Part shown: positions 40,590 through 51,831 of the stretch, in pieces
How positions within the stretch are numbered: the first letter of the stretch is position 1
How the letters are laid out: each line of letters opens with the position of its first letter
Assembly (NCBI RefSeq): GCF_003286085.1
Contig: NW_020825289.1
Location: 744,001 to 808,000 of the forward strand
Direction of reading: 5' to 3'
Source: Drosophila persimilis
Taxonomy: Eukaryota > Arthropoda > Insecta > Diptera > Drosophilidae
Length of the DNA stretch: 64,000 nucleotides
Notes under the pieces: model-generated
The model's database searches: none
The model's input: the letters and a program-made list of their open reading frames with translations, nothing else
Told to the model about the DNA's origin: nothing
Program-made: the position numbers and the translations under genes

Positions 40590-41939
40590 AAGCGAATTGT
40601 CCCCAATTACCCTTTTTAAGTGATATTTCACTGATTTTACCCCAGCTTCCCAAATACCTCCGAAGTGAGGTCCTGCCGGGGGAATAAAATGCCACTCGAT
40701 CTGTTCTCTTTCTAATATTGGAACCACTTTTATGTTGTCTTTGAGGGCTTTTCGGTATTCCTCGTCTAATTTGCGCGAAGCTCCCACAAAGTTGGTTCCA
40801 TTATCGGAAAACATTTTTGCACATTTTCCTCTTCTTGAAAAAAATCTTCTAAGTGCAGCTAGAAATGCATCTGAAGTAAGATCGCTGACTACTTCCAAGT
40901 GAATAGCGTTTGTCGCCATGCATACGAATACGGCAATATATCCCTTATAGGATTTCTGCCCCCGGTTTTTAGAGCATCGGATATGGTAAGGCCCGGCGAA
41001 GTCTACACCTGTATTTGTAAACGGGTGCGACATTGTAGCTCTGTGTTTCGGCAGATTTCCCATAATTTCTTCTGCAGTATTCTGTCGATACCTAGCACAG
41101 GTGACACACTCTTTAAGTTTTTTCTTTAAGCAATTTCTTAGCCCAAATATCCAAAACTTTCGCTGGATATAGTTTCGCATCAGATTAATTCCACCGTGCA
41201 ATGTTTCTTTATCTGCATTCTTGATAATTAAAGACGTCAAGTGACACTTATCTAAAATCAAGGGATGTTTAACCTCAAATTCCGCGTTGGAGTTTTGCAA
41301 TCTTCCTCCAAATCGTAACAATCCGTCTTTATCTAAGAACGGATTTAAGCTTAATAGTTTATTTTTTGTTTCTATTTCCTTTTTATTAATTAGGCTGGCT
41401 AATTCGGAACCGAATTGGATAGCTTGTTGTTGTTTTACTATTAATACTTTGGCGCTCTTAATCTCCTTCACTGTCAAAAATGAAGGAAATTCTTTCTTTT
41501 TGGTTTTGATTTGAATAAACCTCAATACATATGAATGCAACAGAATGACTCTTTCTAGTTTATGCATACACGAATATTTTTGTAATAATTCACAAAAAAT
41601 TTTATTTTTTGCTATTATTACCATTGTTGTGCTAACAACTAATTTTTCTTCAATTTCCTCTTTTGGCCAATGTTCCTTAGATTTCGCCAACCATTGAGGC
41701 CCTTTCCACCAAATCTTAAAATCTTTTAGCTTATCTGCACCAATGCCCCTTGATGCTACATCTGCTGGATTGTCTTCAGTTCTTACGTGTCCCCATTTAA
41801 TTTCCTTAATCTTTCTTACTTCGTCAGTTCGACGCCTGATAAACTTGTCCTTATTGTCTCCATTCTTTATCCAGGCTAGAGTAATAGTAGAATCACTCCA
41901 GGCATAACACTCTACATTACTTCCAACCGCTACTTTCAC
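40590..41939 (-). pseudogene. RNase H end and integrase, third BEL family
   Basis: From VECYAWSDSTITLAWIKNG (RNase H acidic motif) and NPADVASRGI through the integrase zinc-binding part (HGGINLMRNYI, CVTCARYRQN) to the catalytic core: NTGVDFAGP (Asp), MFSDNGTNFVGAS (Asp), FGGIWEAGVKSVK (Glu). All three acids are intact. The frame stops at 40575, soon after the Glu, where foreign sequence begins, so the C-terminal DNA-binding part is lost. Confidence 0.9.
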
Positions 41940-43590
41940 CCGTGGATTAATTTTGCCAGAAGATGTGCTGCACTAAGTTCTAATTTTGGAATAGTTTTCC
42001 GATTCTTCTTTGGATTAACTTTGCTTTTGCTGGCTATTATAATTGTAGAACTATCTACCTTGGCATACACTACGGCAGCATAAGCCTTTACGGATGCATC
42101 GGAAAACCCATGAATTTGCATCGACTTATTGTGCTGAGAATTTAGCCATCTCGGTATCCGAATATTCTCTAACTCTGTTAAACTATTTTTAAACGAATTC
42201 CATTCCCGAGAATCCTGTTCTGATAATTCTTCATCATGTCTGCTAGCCAAAGTTTTTGAATAAACAATTTTCCGACAAGTGTCACTGGAGACAACCAGCC
42301 TAAGGGGTCATATATCTTGGCTAAGGTAGATAATACTATTCTTTTGTTATTTTTCTTAATTGGTTCATAGTGGAAACTGAACCTAAACTCGTCTTTAACC
42401 GGTTCCCATTGTAGTCCTAATGTTTTGACGTATTCATTCTCCTCAATGGTTAATACATTATTTTCTTGGTCATCTCTAATGCCTTCTATAATTTCTGGGA
42501 TATTTGTTATCCACTTTCTTAAGTTAAACCCAACCTTATTAAACTCCCGGGTAACTTCCTTTACATGCTTTTTAGCATCCAGTATCGTGTACCTGTCATC
42601 AGGTCGTCCATATAAAAATCATTCTTTATGATTTCCATAATCTCTTAACTTTTCGTTTGGATTATCTCTCCAAATTATATGCAAATATTGTTGATCGTCT
42701 TTGTCAACATTAATATGCCGGTACATTTTTTCAATGTCCGCAGATATTACAAATGGCCATTTACGCCATTTTTCCATAATATCGAAGATATCTTTTTGGA
42801 CCCTTGGTCCAACCCACATGATATCATTTAAACTTTTATTGTTTGTGGTTTTTGCTGAAGCATCGAAAACCACCCTCAGCTTTGTCGTTAGACTGGAATC
42901 TCTTATGACTCCTTGATGGGGTAAATAATATTTCCCATTTTCTTTGGACTCTACCATATGTCCTAAGTTTTTATATTCATGCATGAACTTTACATAATTT
43001 TCTTTTAATGATTTATTATTGCTGAGCTTTCTTTCTAAACTATAAAATCGCGCTATATCTTGGGGTTTTGAATCTCCTAGATCCTTTTCTTTTTTAAATG
43101 GTATTTTAACCACATGCCTACCATTCTCATCTCTTCTTGTTGTTTCCAAGAAATGCTCCTCGCACACATCTTCTTCTACGTCATTCTTTTCACTTTCCAA
43201 TTCCCAGAACCGCTCTAAGTCCCCAACTTCAATTGTTGTCGCCACAATAAATTTATCACCTTTTGATTTGGTGCAACCGGATATAATCCATCCGAATTCT
43301 GTATTTTGTCCAAGTAGTCCGCCTATTTTTACTACTCCGTCTTTTAAAATATGGGTATACAAATCTATCCCAATTATTACATCTACTCTACTTGGTTTGT
43401 TAAAGTTAGGGTCTGCCAACACATAATCTTGCCACTTAGTTTTATCAATATTGAAAGACTTTAATGGTAAAGCTTTCATCAGTTTCGGAAGAATAATTGA
43501 TTCAATATTCAGAGGACCTTTATTATAATCACGAGATTTTACCGATAAAGTAACTTTGTACTTTGAAGTGCAAGAGTCTGTAGATGACAC
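41936..43590 (-). pseudogene. Protease end, RT and RNase H start, third BEL family
   Basis: 43590-42619 holds the protease tail (DVIIGIDLYTHIL, GGLLGQNTEFGWIISG) and RT start (KLRVVFDASAKT, VISADIEKMYRHI, IIWRDNPNEKL). At about 42625 the RT skips from RDY directly to sequence before NDFYMDD (42600-42620): the segment between the template-binding block and the catalytic Asp pair is deleted and the frame lost. The connection (IYDPLGWLSPVTLVGK) is at 42290-42340 and the RNase H start (IHGFSDASVKAYAAVVY) at 42060-42120, in other frames. Confidence 0.85.
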
Positions 43591-43599
43591 TCCACTTAC

Positions 43600-44554
43600 C
43601 TCGGTGTTCGCTCTTGTTCGTACTAAGTTTAATATTTGCGCAGCTTCTTCTGAAATTATGGTACATTACGACCCACAATCAATGAGAGTTCTAAGGTTTT
43701 GATAGCCACCATTCCTTGCCCTTACTTTTATAAGTGCTGTGGCTAAGAACGCTTGTTCTTTTGTCAAGCAAGTGTTAACATTTTCCCTCTTTTCGTAGGG
43801 AATATGGAGCATCGTATGATGAGGTTTTTTACAAATCCCACATAAAGTTTCAGAAAAGCATTTTTTATACATATCATGCCTACAGCATTTTGTGCAAAGG
43901 CGCTGTTTTTTAATAAACTGGCCTCTATCTATCGGACTCATTCCCTTAAACTTAAACTTACATAACGGACAATATTCTTTTATTTTACCATATTGCACTA
44001 CTTTTTTCAACGGTTTCCACTCTTTATCCTGCGACGTGTAAAGAGAAGTGTACCGTTGTTCTAAAAATTCCATCACATCTGGCAATGCTTGGACCTTTTG
44101 TCCTTTTTATATGACTTTCATATAATTGTAAGGTATCTTTGTTGAATTTTTTCAACACAATGTGCGCGAAAATCACATCAACTTCTTCTGTTAAATGTGA
44201 CTTTAATTTAATTGAATGTATTGACTCATTTATAGAATCAGAAAACCATTTAATATGTTTCGCTGAATCGTGATCTAGCATTGGTAAGTCTAGTAAACGA
44301 TTCAGCTGATCCGAAAAAATTGTTCGCTTATTTTCATACCGCTTGGTCAGCGATTCCCAAGCGGCATTATAGTTCTCCAGCGGCCCAGTTAAAAGGTGAG
44401 CTACCATACTCCGTGCCTCACCCTTTATCGCGATTTTCAAATAATTGAATTTTAGAGATGTACTCAGGCTATCTCTGTTATGAATTAATTCACAAAATAT
44501 TTGTGAAAAGCCGTCCCACTCTTTTTCTTCGCCCGAGAATGTAGGTACTTCCAC
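43600..44554 (-). pseudogene. Gag and protease start, third BEL family
   Basis: DUF1759 Gag (VPTFSGEEKEWDGFSQIFCELI, LKIAIKGEARSMVAHLL, WESLTKRYENKR, LDLPML) from 44554. After a shift near 44080 a zinc-knuckle array follows (CPLCKFKF, CTKCCRHDMYKKC, CGICKKPHHTMLH) and the start of the protease (LRTLIDCGS, the catalytic Asp motif). The next codon, expected Gln, is TAA at 43666-43668. Confidence 0.85.
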
Positions 44555-44577
44555 TTTCGGAAGATCAGGCTATTATC

Positions 44578-44770
44578 TATTAAAATACAGCCTGCCCAGC
44601 TCGTATTTTTCAAAATTATTAATTGAAACTTCCGTTTCATTAATTTGTATTTATTTTTTTGTATTCTCCGATCACAATAGATATACCCAGTTATATATTA
44701 AAAATACAGCCTGTTTAGCTCGTATTTTTCCAAATTATTAATTGAAACTTTCGTTTCATTAATTTATTTT
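44578..44770. repeat. Local direct repeat in BEL leader
   Basis: Two units of about 65 bp (44582-44646 and 44700-44764) share ACAGCCTG, AGCTCGTATTTTT and AAATTATTAATTGAAACTT. They are in the untranslated leader between LTR and gag. Confidence 0.75.
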
Positions 44771-44926
44771 ATACTCTGTTCCTTCCTATAGGAGGGAAAT
44801 CAAAGTTTTTTATTTTACTACCTTTAGCTGTCAGTGAACTAGACACTTGTTCAGTCTCAAGGAAGCTGGCTTAACTCCATGCTCTTACCACAGGGGGAAA
44901 CAACGGAGAGTCTCGAAGGACCAAAA
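44771..44926 (-). other. Leader and PBS of third BEL family
   Basis: Non-coding. Directly after the LTR the element strand reads TTTTGGTCCTTCGAG, and TGGTCCTTCGAG is the likely PBS (44912-44924). Confidence 0.6.
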
Positions 44927-45270
44927 TGTTAAGACCTTAAAAGAAAAGTCTAGACATTTGCGAGTTGAGTTGTAAATTCAAACTAAATTTTATTCTTAAA
45001 ATCAGAGCCTTATATGTGATTTGACAATGAGGTAGGAGGTACAATTTGGTAGTCTATAATTATCGTTAGACCTACGCATAGGATACACTTTACTGAGGGT
45101 GTCTATTTGAATACATGCTTACATTAGTTTTATTTTAGGACCGCATTTGTTAAGTGTTTTCTCCACTTGTGTTTTGTTGTCGCATTAATGGGTTACTGAT
45201 CTCTGTTTACACCAGTGTAGTCATAACTTGTCTACTTTATGTGATTTCTTTAGAGATCGGTGTTGTTACA
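44927..45270 (-). repeat. 5' LTR of third BEL family
   Basis: 344 bp, element-strand ends TGTAACAACACC and GGTCTTAACA, assigned from the TGT...ACA ends and the adjacent PBS. There is no partner LTR to confirm it. Confidence 0.65.
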
Positions 45271-45364
45271 TGAGTGAATGTGTACAATAATATTTTTATG
45301 TTTAAACATTCTGCAAGGGGCCGAAAGTGGCATTGTATTGACGATAATATGTTCATGTTTCAAC
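45271..45364. other. Junction sequence, unassigned
   Basis: 94 bp between the LTR and the truncated RT of the array's first unit. AT-rich; nothing recognised. Confidence 0.4.
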
Positions 45365-46520
45365 AGATGGTGAACGAAGCGGATCGGCAGTTTCAGCTCA
45401 TAGTGTGGAGAAGAGACCCTTCTGAATCCTTGAGATTATACAAGCTCAACACTGTAACCAATGGGACTGGACCAGCCCCATTCTTAGCTATCCGGTGTTT
45501 GAAAAGGTTGAGTGAGTCTGCGAAGCTCTCATTCCCTAGAGCTGCTAACGTTATTGGGACCGACTTTTACGTCGATGACTTGTTGACTGGTGCTGCATGC
45601 GTAGAGGAGCTAAGGGCATTTAAGTCCGAAGTGTCTCAGGTTCTTCAGACCGCAGAGTTTGAGTTGACTAAGTGGTTTTCAAACTCACCCGAGATCACCG
45701 CATCTGAGAGCACAGCCAAACCCATAACAATCTCGGATTCAGAGTCGACAAAGGCGTTAGGAATCTCATGGTTACCTACTGACGATGCCTTTAAGTTCAA
45801 AATTGACAATTCAGTTATGGGTCTCAAAGTTGTTTGACCCCCTTGGTTTATTAAGTCCTATCGTTATAAAAGGCAAGATCCTATTGCAGGAGCTTTGGCT
45901 TAACAAACTAGATTGGGATGAGTCGATTCCGCTGCATTTGGAAACAGCGTGGAATAAGTTGAAAAATACACTATCTCAATTGGAAGACATATCCATATCT
46001 CGGTTTGTGTATTCCGATCCGATGTCACCGGTTCAAATACATGCCTTTGCTGACGCCTCCATGAGAGCTTATGGAGCGTGCGTCTATATACGTAGCAGAA
46101 CTGCAGAAGGTTTACAAATATCATTGTTGACTTCGAAATCCAAAGTAGCGCCGCTCAAGACCAAAACGCTCCCAAGGCTTGATTTATGTGCCGCTCACCT
46201 TCTCGCAGATCTCTGTCACAGAATCAAGCCCCTATTAAACGTGCCCATTGAACGAGTCGTTTATAAGTCGGATTCAGAGGTAACTCTTCATTGGATCCGG
46301 TCTCATCTGTCGACTTTCGTTTCAAATAGAGTGGCTGAGATTCAAGAGTGGTCAGATGATGCTACGTGGCGGCATGCACCCACGAAACAGAACCCAGCAG
46401 ATATTGTCTCAAGAGGTTATGACGTCGACGAAATCGTTCAGTCAATTTTGGTTCGAAGGACCATCATTTCTGAAAGAGGAAGAAGAAAACTGGCTCAAGA
46501 ACGCTCATTTTGAACACTCC
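45365..46520 (+). pseudogene. RT and RNase H, array unit 1 (5'-truncated)
   Basis: Begins in mid-RT at VNEADRQFQLIVWRRDPSE. It keeps the catalytic TDFYVDDLLTG (near 45560-45590), KLFDPLGLLSPIVIKGK in a shifted frame (45820-45870), and RNase H (IHAFADASMRAYGACVY, SKSKVAPLKTKTLPRLDLCA, KSDSEVTLHWI, NPADIVSRG). Compared with unit 3 it lacks 10 bp near 45826 in the connection; units 1 and 2 share this loss. Confidence 0.88.
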
Positions 46521-48121
46521 GATGATCTTCAGCTGGAAAAGAGGAAGACTGCGGTCGGGCTGACCGCTGCTGTGCGAAGTTCGGAGCTGTTAGATGTCAT
46601 CGAGGGATTCTCGTCACACCTCAAACTGCTTAGAGTGTTCGTGTATGTGTTCCGCTTTATAAGAAAATGTAAAGACCCAAGCCTAAATTTCGAAAAAACT
46701 ATCTCACCGACCGAATACAATGAAGCCTTTTATAAAATTGTCGAAATCGTCCAGCATCACGAGTATCAAGGAGAAATCGAAAAGGTTAGGAAAAGATCTA
46801 CAATTGGTCCTAGTCTTCAGCGGTTGAACCCATTCATCCATGAAGACACAGGGACTAGGTGCAACTTTTCGTTGTTGCGAGTGGGGGGGGCGACTAGCCA
46901 AAGCTCCTATATCATACGATGCCAAGTTTCCTCTGCTTTTGACTAAGCGCTCGCAATTCGTGCGAAGCTATATTCGTCATCTGCACCATTCGAATTTTCA
47001 TGTCGGTCTACGAGCACTTGTGAGCATCCTTCGACAGAGCGTGTGGATACTGAACGCTCAGGAGGTCTGCCGTCAGACAGTTCGATCGTGTATGCGCTGT
47101 TTTAAATGCAAGCCTCGATTGCTGACGCAACTCATGGAGAATTTACCCGCAGATCGACTCCGTGCTCTCCGCCCATTTTCAATTTGCGGCGTTGATTTTT
47201 GTGGACCAGTGCACACGACATTGAAAATTCGCGGAAGGCCCCCATACAAGTCATACATTGCGTTTTTTGTTTGTTTTGCGTCCAAGGCGGTTTACCTAGA
47301 AATAGTTTCCGATCTAACCACTGACTGTTTTTTGTTGGCTTTCCAAAGGTTCGTCGGGCGCCGAGGATATCCCCAAGCCGTTCATTGCGACAACAGGACG
47401 AACTTCGTCGGAGCGAGCCGCCATCTCAGCGCTCTGCGGATCAGGCTCAAGGAGCAGGGAGACACAATTCGCGATTTCGCGTCAAAAAACGGATGCGAAT
47501 TTGCGTTCATACCGCCGCGAGCTCCTCACATGGGAGGGCTATGGGAGGCAGGTGTAAAAACTGCCAAGAGCCTACTCCTACGGGCGGTAGGCAGCGCGCT
47601 CCTAACCACCGAAGAGCTAGCCACAGTCCTCGTCGGCATCGAGGCCATGATGAACTCGAGGCCGCTGGGAGCCATCAGCCAAGATCCAAGCGACGGCGAG
47701 GCCCTAACACCCGGGCACCTGCTGACAGGCGGGTCGCTCATCGCCCCCCCAGCACTGCGGACTCCGGACCAGGAGAGTCTCAGTGGCTTGCGGCGATGGC
47801 GACTTGTCTCGTCAGTCAGGCAAGCGTTTTGGCAGCGATGGTCTCGCGAATATGTCCTGGGGCTGCAAATTCGGGGCAAATGGCACCAGCAGCAACCGAA
47901 CCTCGAGGAAGGAGACCTCGTCATCGTGGCCGAGGACAATCTGCCGCCTCAGGAGTGGCTCGTGGGGAGGGTCATCGCCACGCACGCAGGAGAGGACGGC
48001 ATGGTCAGGGTCGTCGAAATAAGGACTAGCACTGGAGCGGTTTTTCGGCGGCCCATACACAAATTAGCGCCGCTCCCAATGTGTTGAAGCCGATGCAGGC
48101 GTTCAACGGGGCCGGTGCTGC
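46356..48121 (+). pseudogene. Integrase, array unit 1 (only complete C-terminus)
   Basis: Connection region QFWFEGPSFLKEEEENWL and an N-terminal part to about 46890, a frameshift in a G-run (46884-46891), then integrase: zinc-binding CMRCFKC, core GVDFCGP (Asp), HCDNRTNF (Asp, with Gly to Arg next to it), MGGLWEAGVKTAK (Glu), NSRPLGA, LTPGHLLTGG, and the full C-terminus (LEEGDLVIVAEDNLPPQEW, GRVIATH, GAVFRRPIHKLAPLP). A one-base shift near 48080 precedes the final codons (MQAFNGAGAA, TGA 48122-48124). Only this unit keeps the C-terminal 70 codons. Confidence 0.88.
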
Positions 48122-48144
48122 GTGACCTTCCATCCATGGCGGGG

Positions 48145-48426
48145 ATTATTAGTTATTGATCTGAATTATGAAGTCTAGTGTAAGTTAGGCTAGGGCAAAG
48201 CGGGAGCGCAATAAAAGCTCGCTCTCTCGCTCTTGGCGAATTCGCCCCGCTTTGCCACCGTAGGATAGCTAGAGTAAGAGATTTGAATTGTGAAGAAAAT
48301 ATAGTTGTTCGCCAACCTTGAAATATATCGAGCGTATCAATTTTTTCGCCCCGCCAAATAAATAATTTAAATTACAGCCACCCAAAGTTTTCGGTAACTG
48401 ATTAGAAAAACTCTTCTAATTTTTCA
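48145..48426 (+). repeat. LTR shared by array units 1 and 2
   Basis: About 282 bp, near-identical to 56208-56489 and 63557-63824. The right end is set by the following TGGCGCC PBS; the left end is approximate, after GGCGGGGA, which may be the PPT. Contains AATAAAAGCTCGCTCTCTCG near 48210, a possible polyadenylation area. Confidence 0.75.
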
Positions 48427-48597
48427 TGGCGCCCCCGGGTGGACTGTAAAGTGAATTATAGGCAACAACAATAAGTGACAGTGACACAAGAAATTGCAGT
48501 ATATGCAAACATATTCGTTGCCCGCGTCGTGGTGTGTGTGTCGATCAGCATTCAATTTGCATAATATTGTTGTGCAAATTTCTGCTACCGCCGAGGG

Positions 48598-48687
48598 ATG
48601 CCCTGCGATAAAGCCAGGAAAGTAGCTGTTGGATTCAAAGATCCAAAAGAGGAATCAGAGGTATTTGTGCAGAAAATTGAAGGCTGA
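48598..48687 (+). other. Short upstream ORF, 29 codons
   Basis: ATG in GAGGGATGCCC opens MPCDKARKVAVGFKDPKEES and ends at TGA 48685-48687. The unit 3 UTR has the same frame with three residue changes. Position between PBS and gag suggests a leader peptide or a spliced gag leader. No homology recognised. Confidence 0.4.
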
Positions 48688-49123
48688 GCAAAAGACATTC
48701 AGATCTCTCAGCCTTCAATTCTAGGCACAGACGTATGATATACATATAGTAGAGCTTGATTGCATGCATTTTATTAGTAATTGCATAAATATAACTAAAC
48801 ACACATAAATAAATACATATCGACACAGACATTTGTGAACCGCTATTTGGACGCAACAGTTATATGTACATACATACATCTTTCGTTTACTGCAATCACT
48901 GTCGCCCCCCACCCCCCATTTTATTTTGTTCTACCTTTCTCGTCGTTAGAACCTCACAAAGTTTGTTCGTTCGTTCACCCAAGCCACGGCGTATAGAAAA
49001 TATCCACACATCCATACAAGCAGCAGCACCGGTGCATTATTTCGTTTTCGCTTCTCCACTGCTGCTTGCGTTGTATTTGTTGGGAGAATTTTCGTTGCCG
49101 CTCTTGAGCTTAACGGTGCGTCA

Positions 49124-49233
49124 AGTGACGCGCTACCCTGTATCTAACGGGTATATTGTTTTCGGCTGTTACTTGCCAAGTGACGCGCTACCCTGTATCT
49201 AACGGGTATATTGTTTTCGGCTGTTACTTGCAA
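49124..49233. repeat. 55-bp tandem direct repeat in BEL 5' UTR
   Basis: Two perfect units of about 55 bp containing GTGACGCGCTACCCTGTATC and TTTTCGGCTGTTACTTGC. The same duplication is at 57277-57388; the related element at 17640-17700 has a single unit. Confidence 0.85.
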
Positions 49234-49310
49234 CAACTCTTTTCCTTGATACCTCGTGCCTCGACATTCGATTAAAATTCGTTTTCGATTATCGTTCTCG
49301 TTCAAACATT

Positions 49311-49363
49311 AAAAAAAAAAAAAAAAAATAATAATAATAATAATAATAAATAAATAAATAGAA
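49311..49363. repeat. A-run and ATA/AAAT microsatellite
   Basis: About 17 A residues, then (ATA) and (AAAT) repeats, in the UTR before gag. Unit 3 has a shorter version at 57474-57510. Confidence 0.85.
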
Positions 49364-49456
49364 ATAATAGTGGTTTGTTGCGTAAAATCTTCATACACAA
49401 ATATTGTGGCAGAAAAAAGTAAATCCACTCTTGAAGACTTAAAGATTAAGCTATCA

Positions 49457-50452
49457 TTGGTGATTCATTTCTTAGCTGCTGGCTGTGCGACAATTTTGCC
49501 CACATAAAATGTGCTGGTGGTGGAAATTTTGGCCGGCTGAATGATCTAATCTCGAAACGCATGGGCCTGTCTTGGTCATGTCTGGCTTGTCGGGAGATTG
49601 AGGCCGAAATGCGCACATTTATGAGACAGACTCGAACTGGGTTTCTGGATGTCCGGAAACAATTTGTTGCTCTCAACGAGAATTTTCTTGCCCTTGAATC
49701 ACAGTTTCTTGGGCTCAAACTCTTGAGCGAATCGCCTAGACGGAAAATTCCGCATAATGATACCAATCTCTTGCAATCTAATCCGATTGGTACGCCTGCC
49801 TCCCACCTTTATCCATCGGCAGCATTTCCGTGTAGTCATGCCACGCCGTTGTCTGTAAATCCGCCAACGGTGGCTCCGGAGTTCTTTACACCGAGCAATG
49901 TGGCCGTCACTTCTGACGCGGTGAGTGCTCCTAGTGCGGGTGTGCTGGTTGCTGACGACGTCTTGCCAACTCCTGCTCCAATTCCTGCTCCAATTCCTGC
50001 TCCAATTCCTGTTCCAATTCCTGCTCCAATTCCTGCTCCAATTCCTGCTACAACCATTGCTGCCAATTCCTCTGCCCTTGGACCCTGCCCTCTGCCCCGA
50101 GATCTCTTTTAGGAGTGGCTCCACCATCTCGATCTCGCTCGGGACTTCAACTTAGAGCAGTGGTCCCTCGGAAAGCAATATTTGTTTCTCGTCTTATTCC
50201 TGAGGCTACAACAGAGGATGTTAAACAACATCTTTCCTCTAAACTTAACACTTCGCCTGTTGATATAGTTGTGACTAAATTTACATTTAAACATAAGCGC
50301 AACATATCATCATTTAAAATTCTTCTCCCTGATTCTTTACTATCCAGTTCTCTAGAACCGTCAATATGGCCTGAGCATACAATTGTGCATGAGTTCCTTC
50401 TCAAAGATTCGAACTCGAATCCAAGAAAACTGATGTACTATTTTTCCATGCA
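49457..50452 (+). pseudogene. CR1-like ORF1 protein (PHD-like and RNA-binding-like)
   Basis: PHD-like Cys/His domain (CWLCDNFAHIKC to CLAC), coiled segment, Pro/Ser region, then a Pro-Ile-Pro-Ala repeat and stop TAG at 50110-50112. A one-base shift there puts the C-terminal domain (RKAIFVSRLIPEATTEDVKQHL, FKHKRNISSFKILLPDS, EHTIVHEFLLK) in the frame from 50115. That domain resembles the RRM-like region of CR1/T1 ORF1 proteins. 25 bp present in the minus-strand copy are missing before the ORF1 end (near 50430). Confidence 0.8.
49972..50050. repeat. 12-bp tandem repeat (ATTCCTGCTCCA), Pro-Ile-Pro-Ala coding
   Basis: About six and a half units with one GTT variant. In frame with ORF1. Absent from the other ORF1 copy because of a deletion. 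Confidence 0.9.
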
Positions 50453-51831
50453 CTATCAGAACGTTCGCAGTTTGCTGGGAAAATTGCGTCAAATTCATAC
50501 TAATAGCGCGTCCTTTGATTTCGATGCCATCGCTAATATCGCTTATCGCCGCCTATGATGCAGGAAGCGAGACGAAGCCAGTGTCTTCTTCAGCCCCAAC
50601 TCATGCTAGACTTCCGAAATTGGCATTACCCAAATTTAGTGGTAAACACTCGGAATTCAAAAATTTCATTATCCCTTTTGAGAGACTAGTCCATAGCGAC
50701 AACAGCATACCGGTGATCGAAAAATTTAATCATTTGATTTCGTGCCTCTCTGATGAAGCATTAGGAACAATAAAGGCGTTCCAAGTCACCGAGGCAAATT
50801 ATGAAAAGGCCAAGGCTGGCCTAAAACGAGTATATGACAACGATTATTTGATTTTCACGAATAATATTTCCACATTGTTCAATCTGCCGAGAATGTCGCA
50901 TCAATCTGCATCATCTCTAAGAACTCTAATCGATACTGTTTCGTCGATTTACGGATCGTTACTGTCGATCGGAGATGATAGAAAAATTTCGAATGCAATG
51001 CTCATTCATCTCGTTTTAAACAGAGTCGACCCAGTGACGAAACAAAAGTGGGATGAACAGCTTACTTATGAGAAGTTGCCGAATCGTCGATACCAGCATC
51101 TGTCTGCTGAAGAATCGACCAAGCCAAGGCAAGAGAGTCCTTCTCCTCCATCAAATCAGAATCAACCTTCCACGTCACATGTTTTGGACAGGGTAATTCT
51201 GGCTACGTCGATCGTAAGCGTCCGAACTAAGAGCGGTGAACACATTCTGGCCAGAGCTCTGCTCGACTCTGGATCACAAACAAATTTCATTACCGAGGAC
51301 CTCGCTAATCGCTTACAGATCCGTAGAGAGGAGTCCTGTATTAACTTGCTTGGAATTGGTGAATCTAATTCTCAAGTAAAGGATAAAATACACACAGTGG
51401 TGAAGTCGCGAATAAATGGTAGTGAGTTCTCCTTTGATTTTTGGATCCTGAAATCAATTTCAGGTTATCACCCTGACCAGTCAGTGAATGTGACTGACTG
51501 GCGAATCCCAGAGAACCTACTACTGGCAGACCCTTATTTCTACAAGCCACAAAGAATAGATATGTTAATTGGAGCAGAATCGTTCTTTGAATTATTAGCT
51601 GTTGGTCAAATTAAACAAGGTCCTGACTTTCCAACTCTTCAGAAAACCCTTCTTGGTTGGGCTGTGTCGGGAAAATATGTTTCCAGGAGTTCTGCTCCTC
51701 AAATTACAAACAGTTTGAGTTGCAGTGAAGAGTTGCTAGTATCCATCGATAGGACCTTGAAAAAGTTTTGGTCACTGGAAGAAATGCCATCTACCAAGAA
51801 AATTGCCACACCTGAGCACAAGCTGTGTTAA

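Larger units (their letters stand above)
40590..45270 (-). mobile_element. BEL/Pao retrotransposon, third family, 3'-truncated
   Basis: In element order: 5' LTR (45270-44927), leader with a local repeat, gag, protease, RT, RNase H and integrase, cut off in mid-integrase at about 40590, where the CR1-like 5' end begins. The 3' LTR is missing, so no target duplication can be tested. Codon choice is strikingly AT-rich compared with the array family next to it. All frames are broken. A scrap of the same family lies at 14100-14283. Confidence 0.85.
48427..49405 (+). other. PBS and long 5' UTR, array unit 2
   Basis: TGGCGCCCCCGGGTGGAC directly after the LTR is the likely PBS. The UTR of nearly 1 kb holds a 29-codon upstream ORF (48598-48687), a CCCCCC tract (48904-48918), a 55-bp tandem duplication (49124-49233) and A-run/ATA repeats (49312-49360). 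GTG replaces the gag ATG at 49406-49408. Confidence 0.75.
49451..50526 (+). mobile_element. CR1-like ORF1 fragment embedded in BEL gag
   Basis: Same family as 39364-40020 but in plus orientation. It carries ORF1 from just inside its start to the first ORF2 codons (YQNVRSLLGKLRQIHTNS at 50455-50510), with no RT and no 3' end. The right junction has about 16 bp of unmatched filler (50511-50526). A LINE piece without its 3' end cannot come from normal target-primed insertion. Confidence 0.85.
49406..51831 (+). pseudogene. Gag and protease, array unit 2, interrupted by LINE sequence
   Basis: The first 16 codons of Gag (after a lost ATG) run to about 49450, then CR1-like ORF1 replaces about 216 bp. 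Gag resumes near 50527 with SLIAAYDAGSETKP and continues through DUF1759 (LPKFSGKHSEFKNFI, NHLISCLSDEALGTIKAFQV, LFNLPRMSHQSA) into the protease (LLDSGSQTNFITEDL, DMLIGAESFFELL, TLLGWAVSG). No zinc knuckles lie between, a loss shared with unit 3. GAA has become TAA at 51829-51831. Confidence 0.88.

Noticed and set aside
47385-48029. Arg-rich plus-strand frame of 214 codons (also 54224 and 61571)
   Set aside because: Alternative frame of integrase; composition is typical of a shifted GC-rich coding region.
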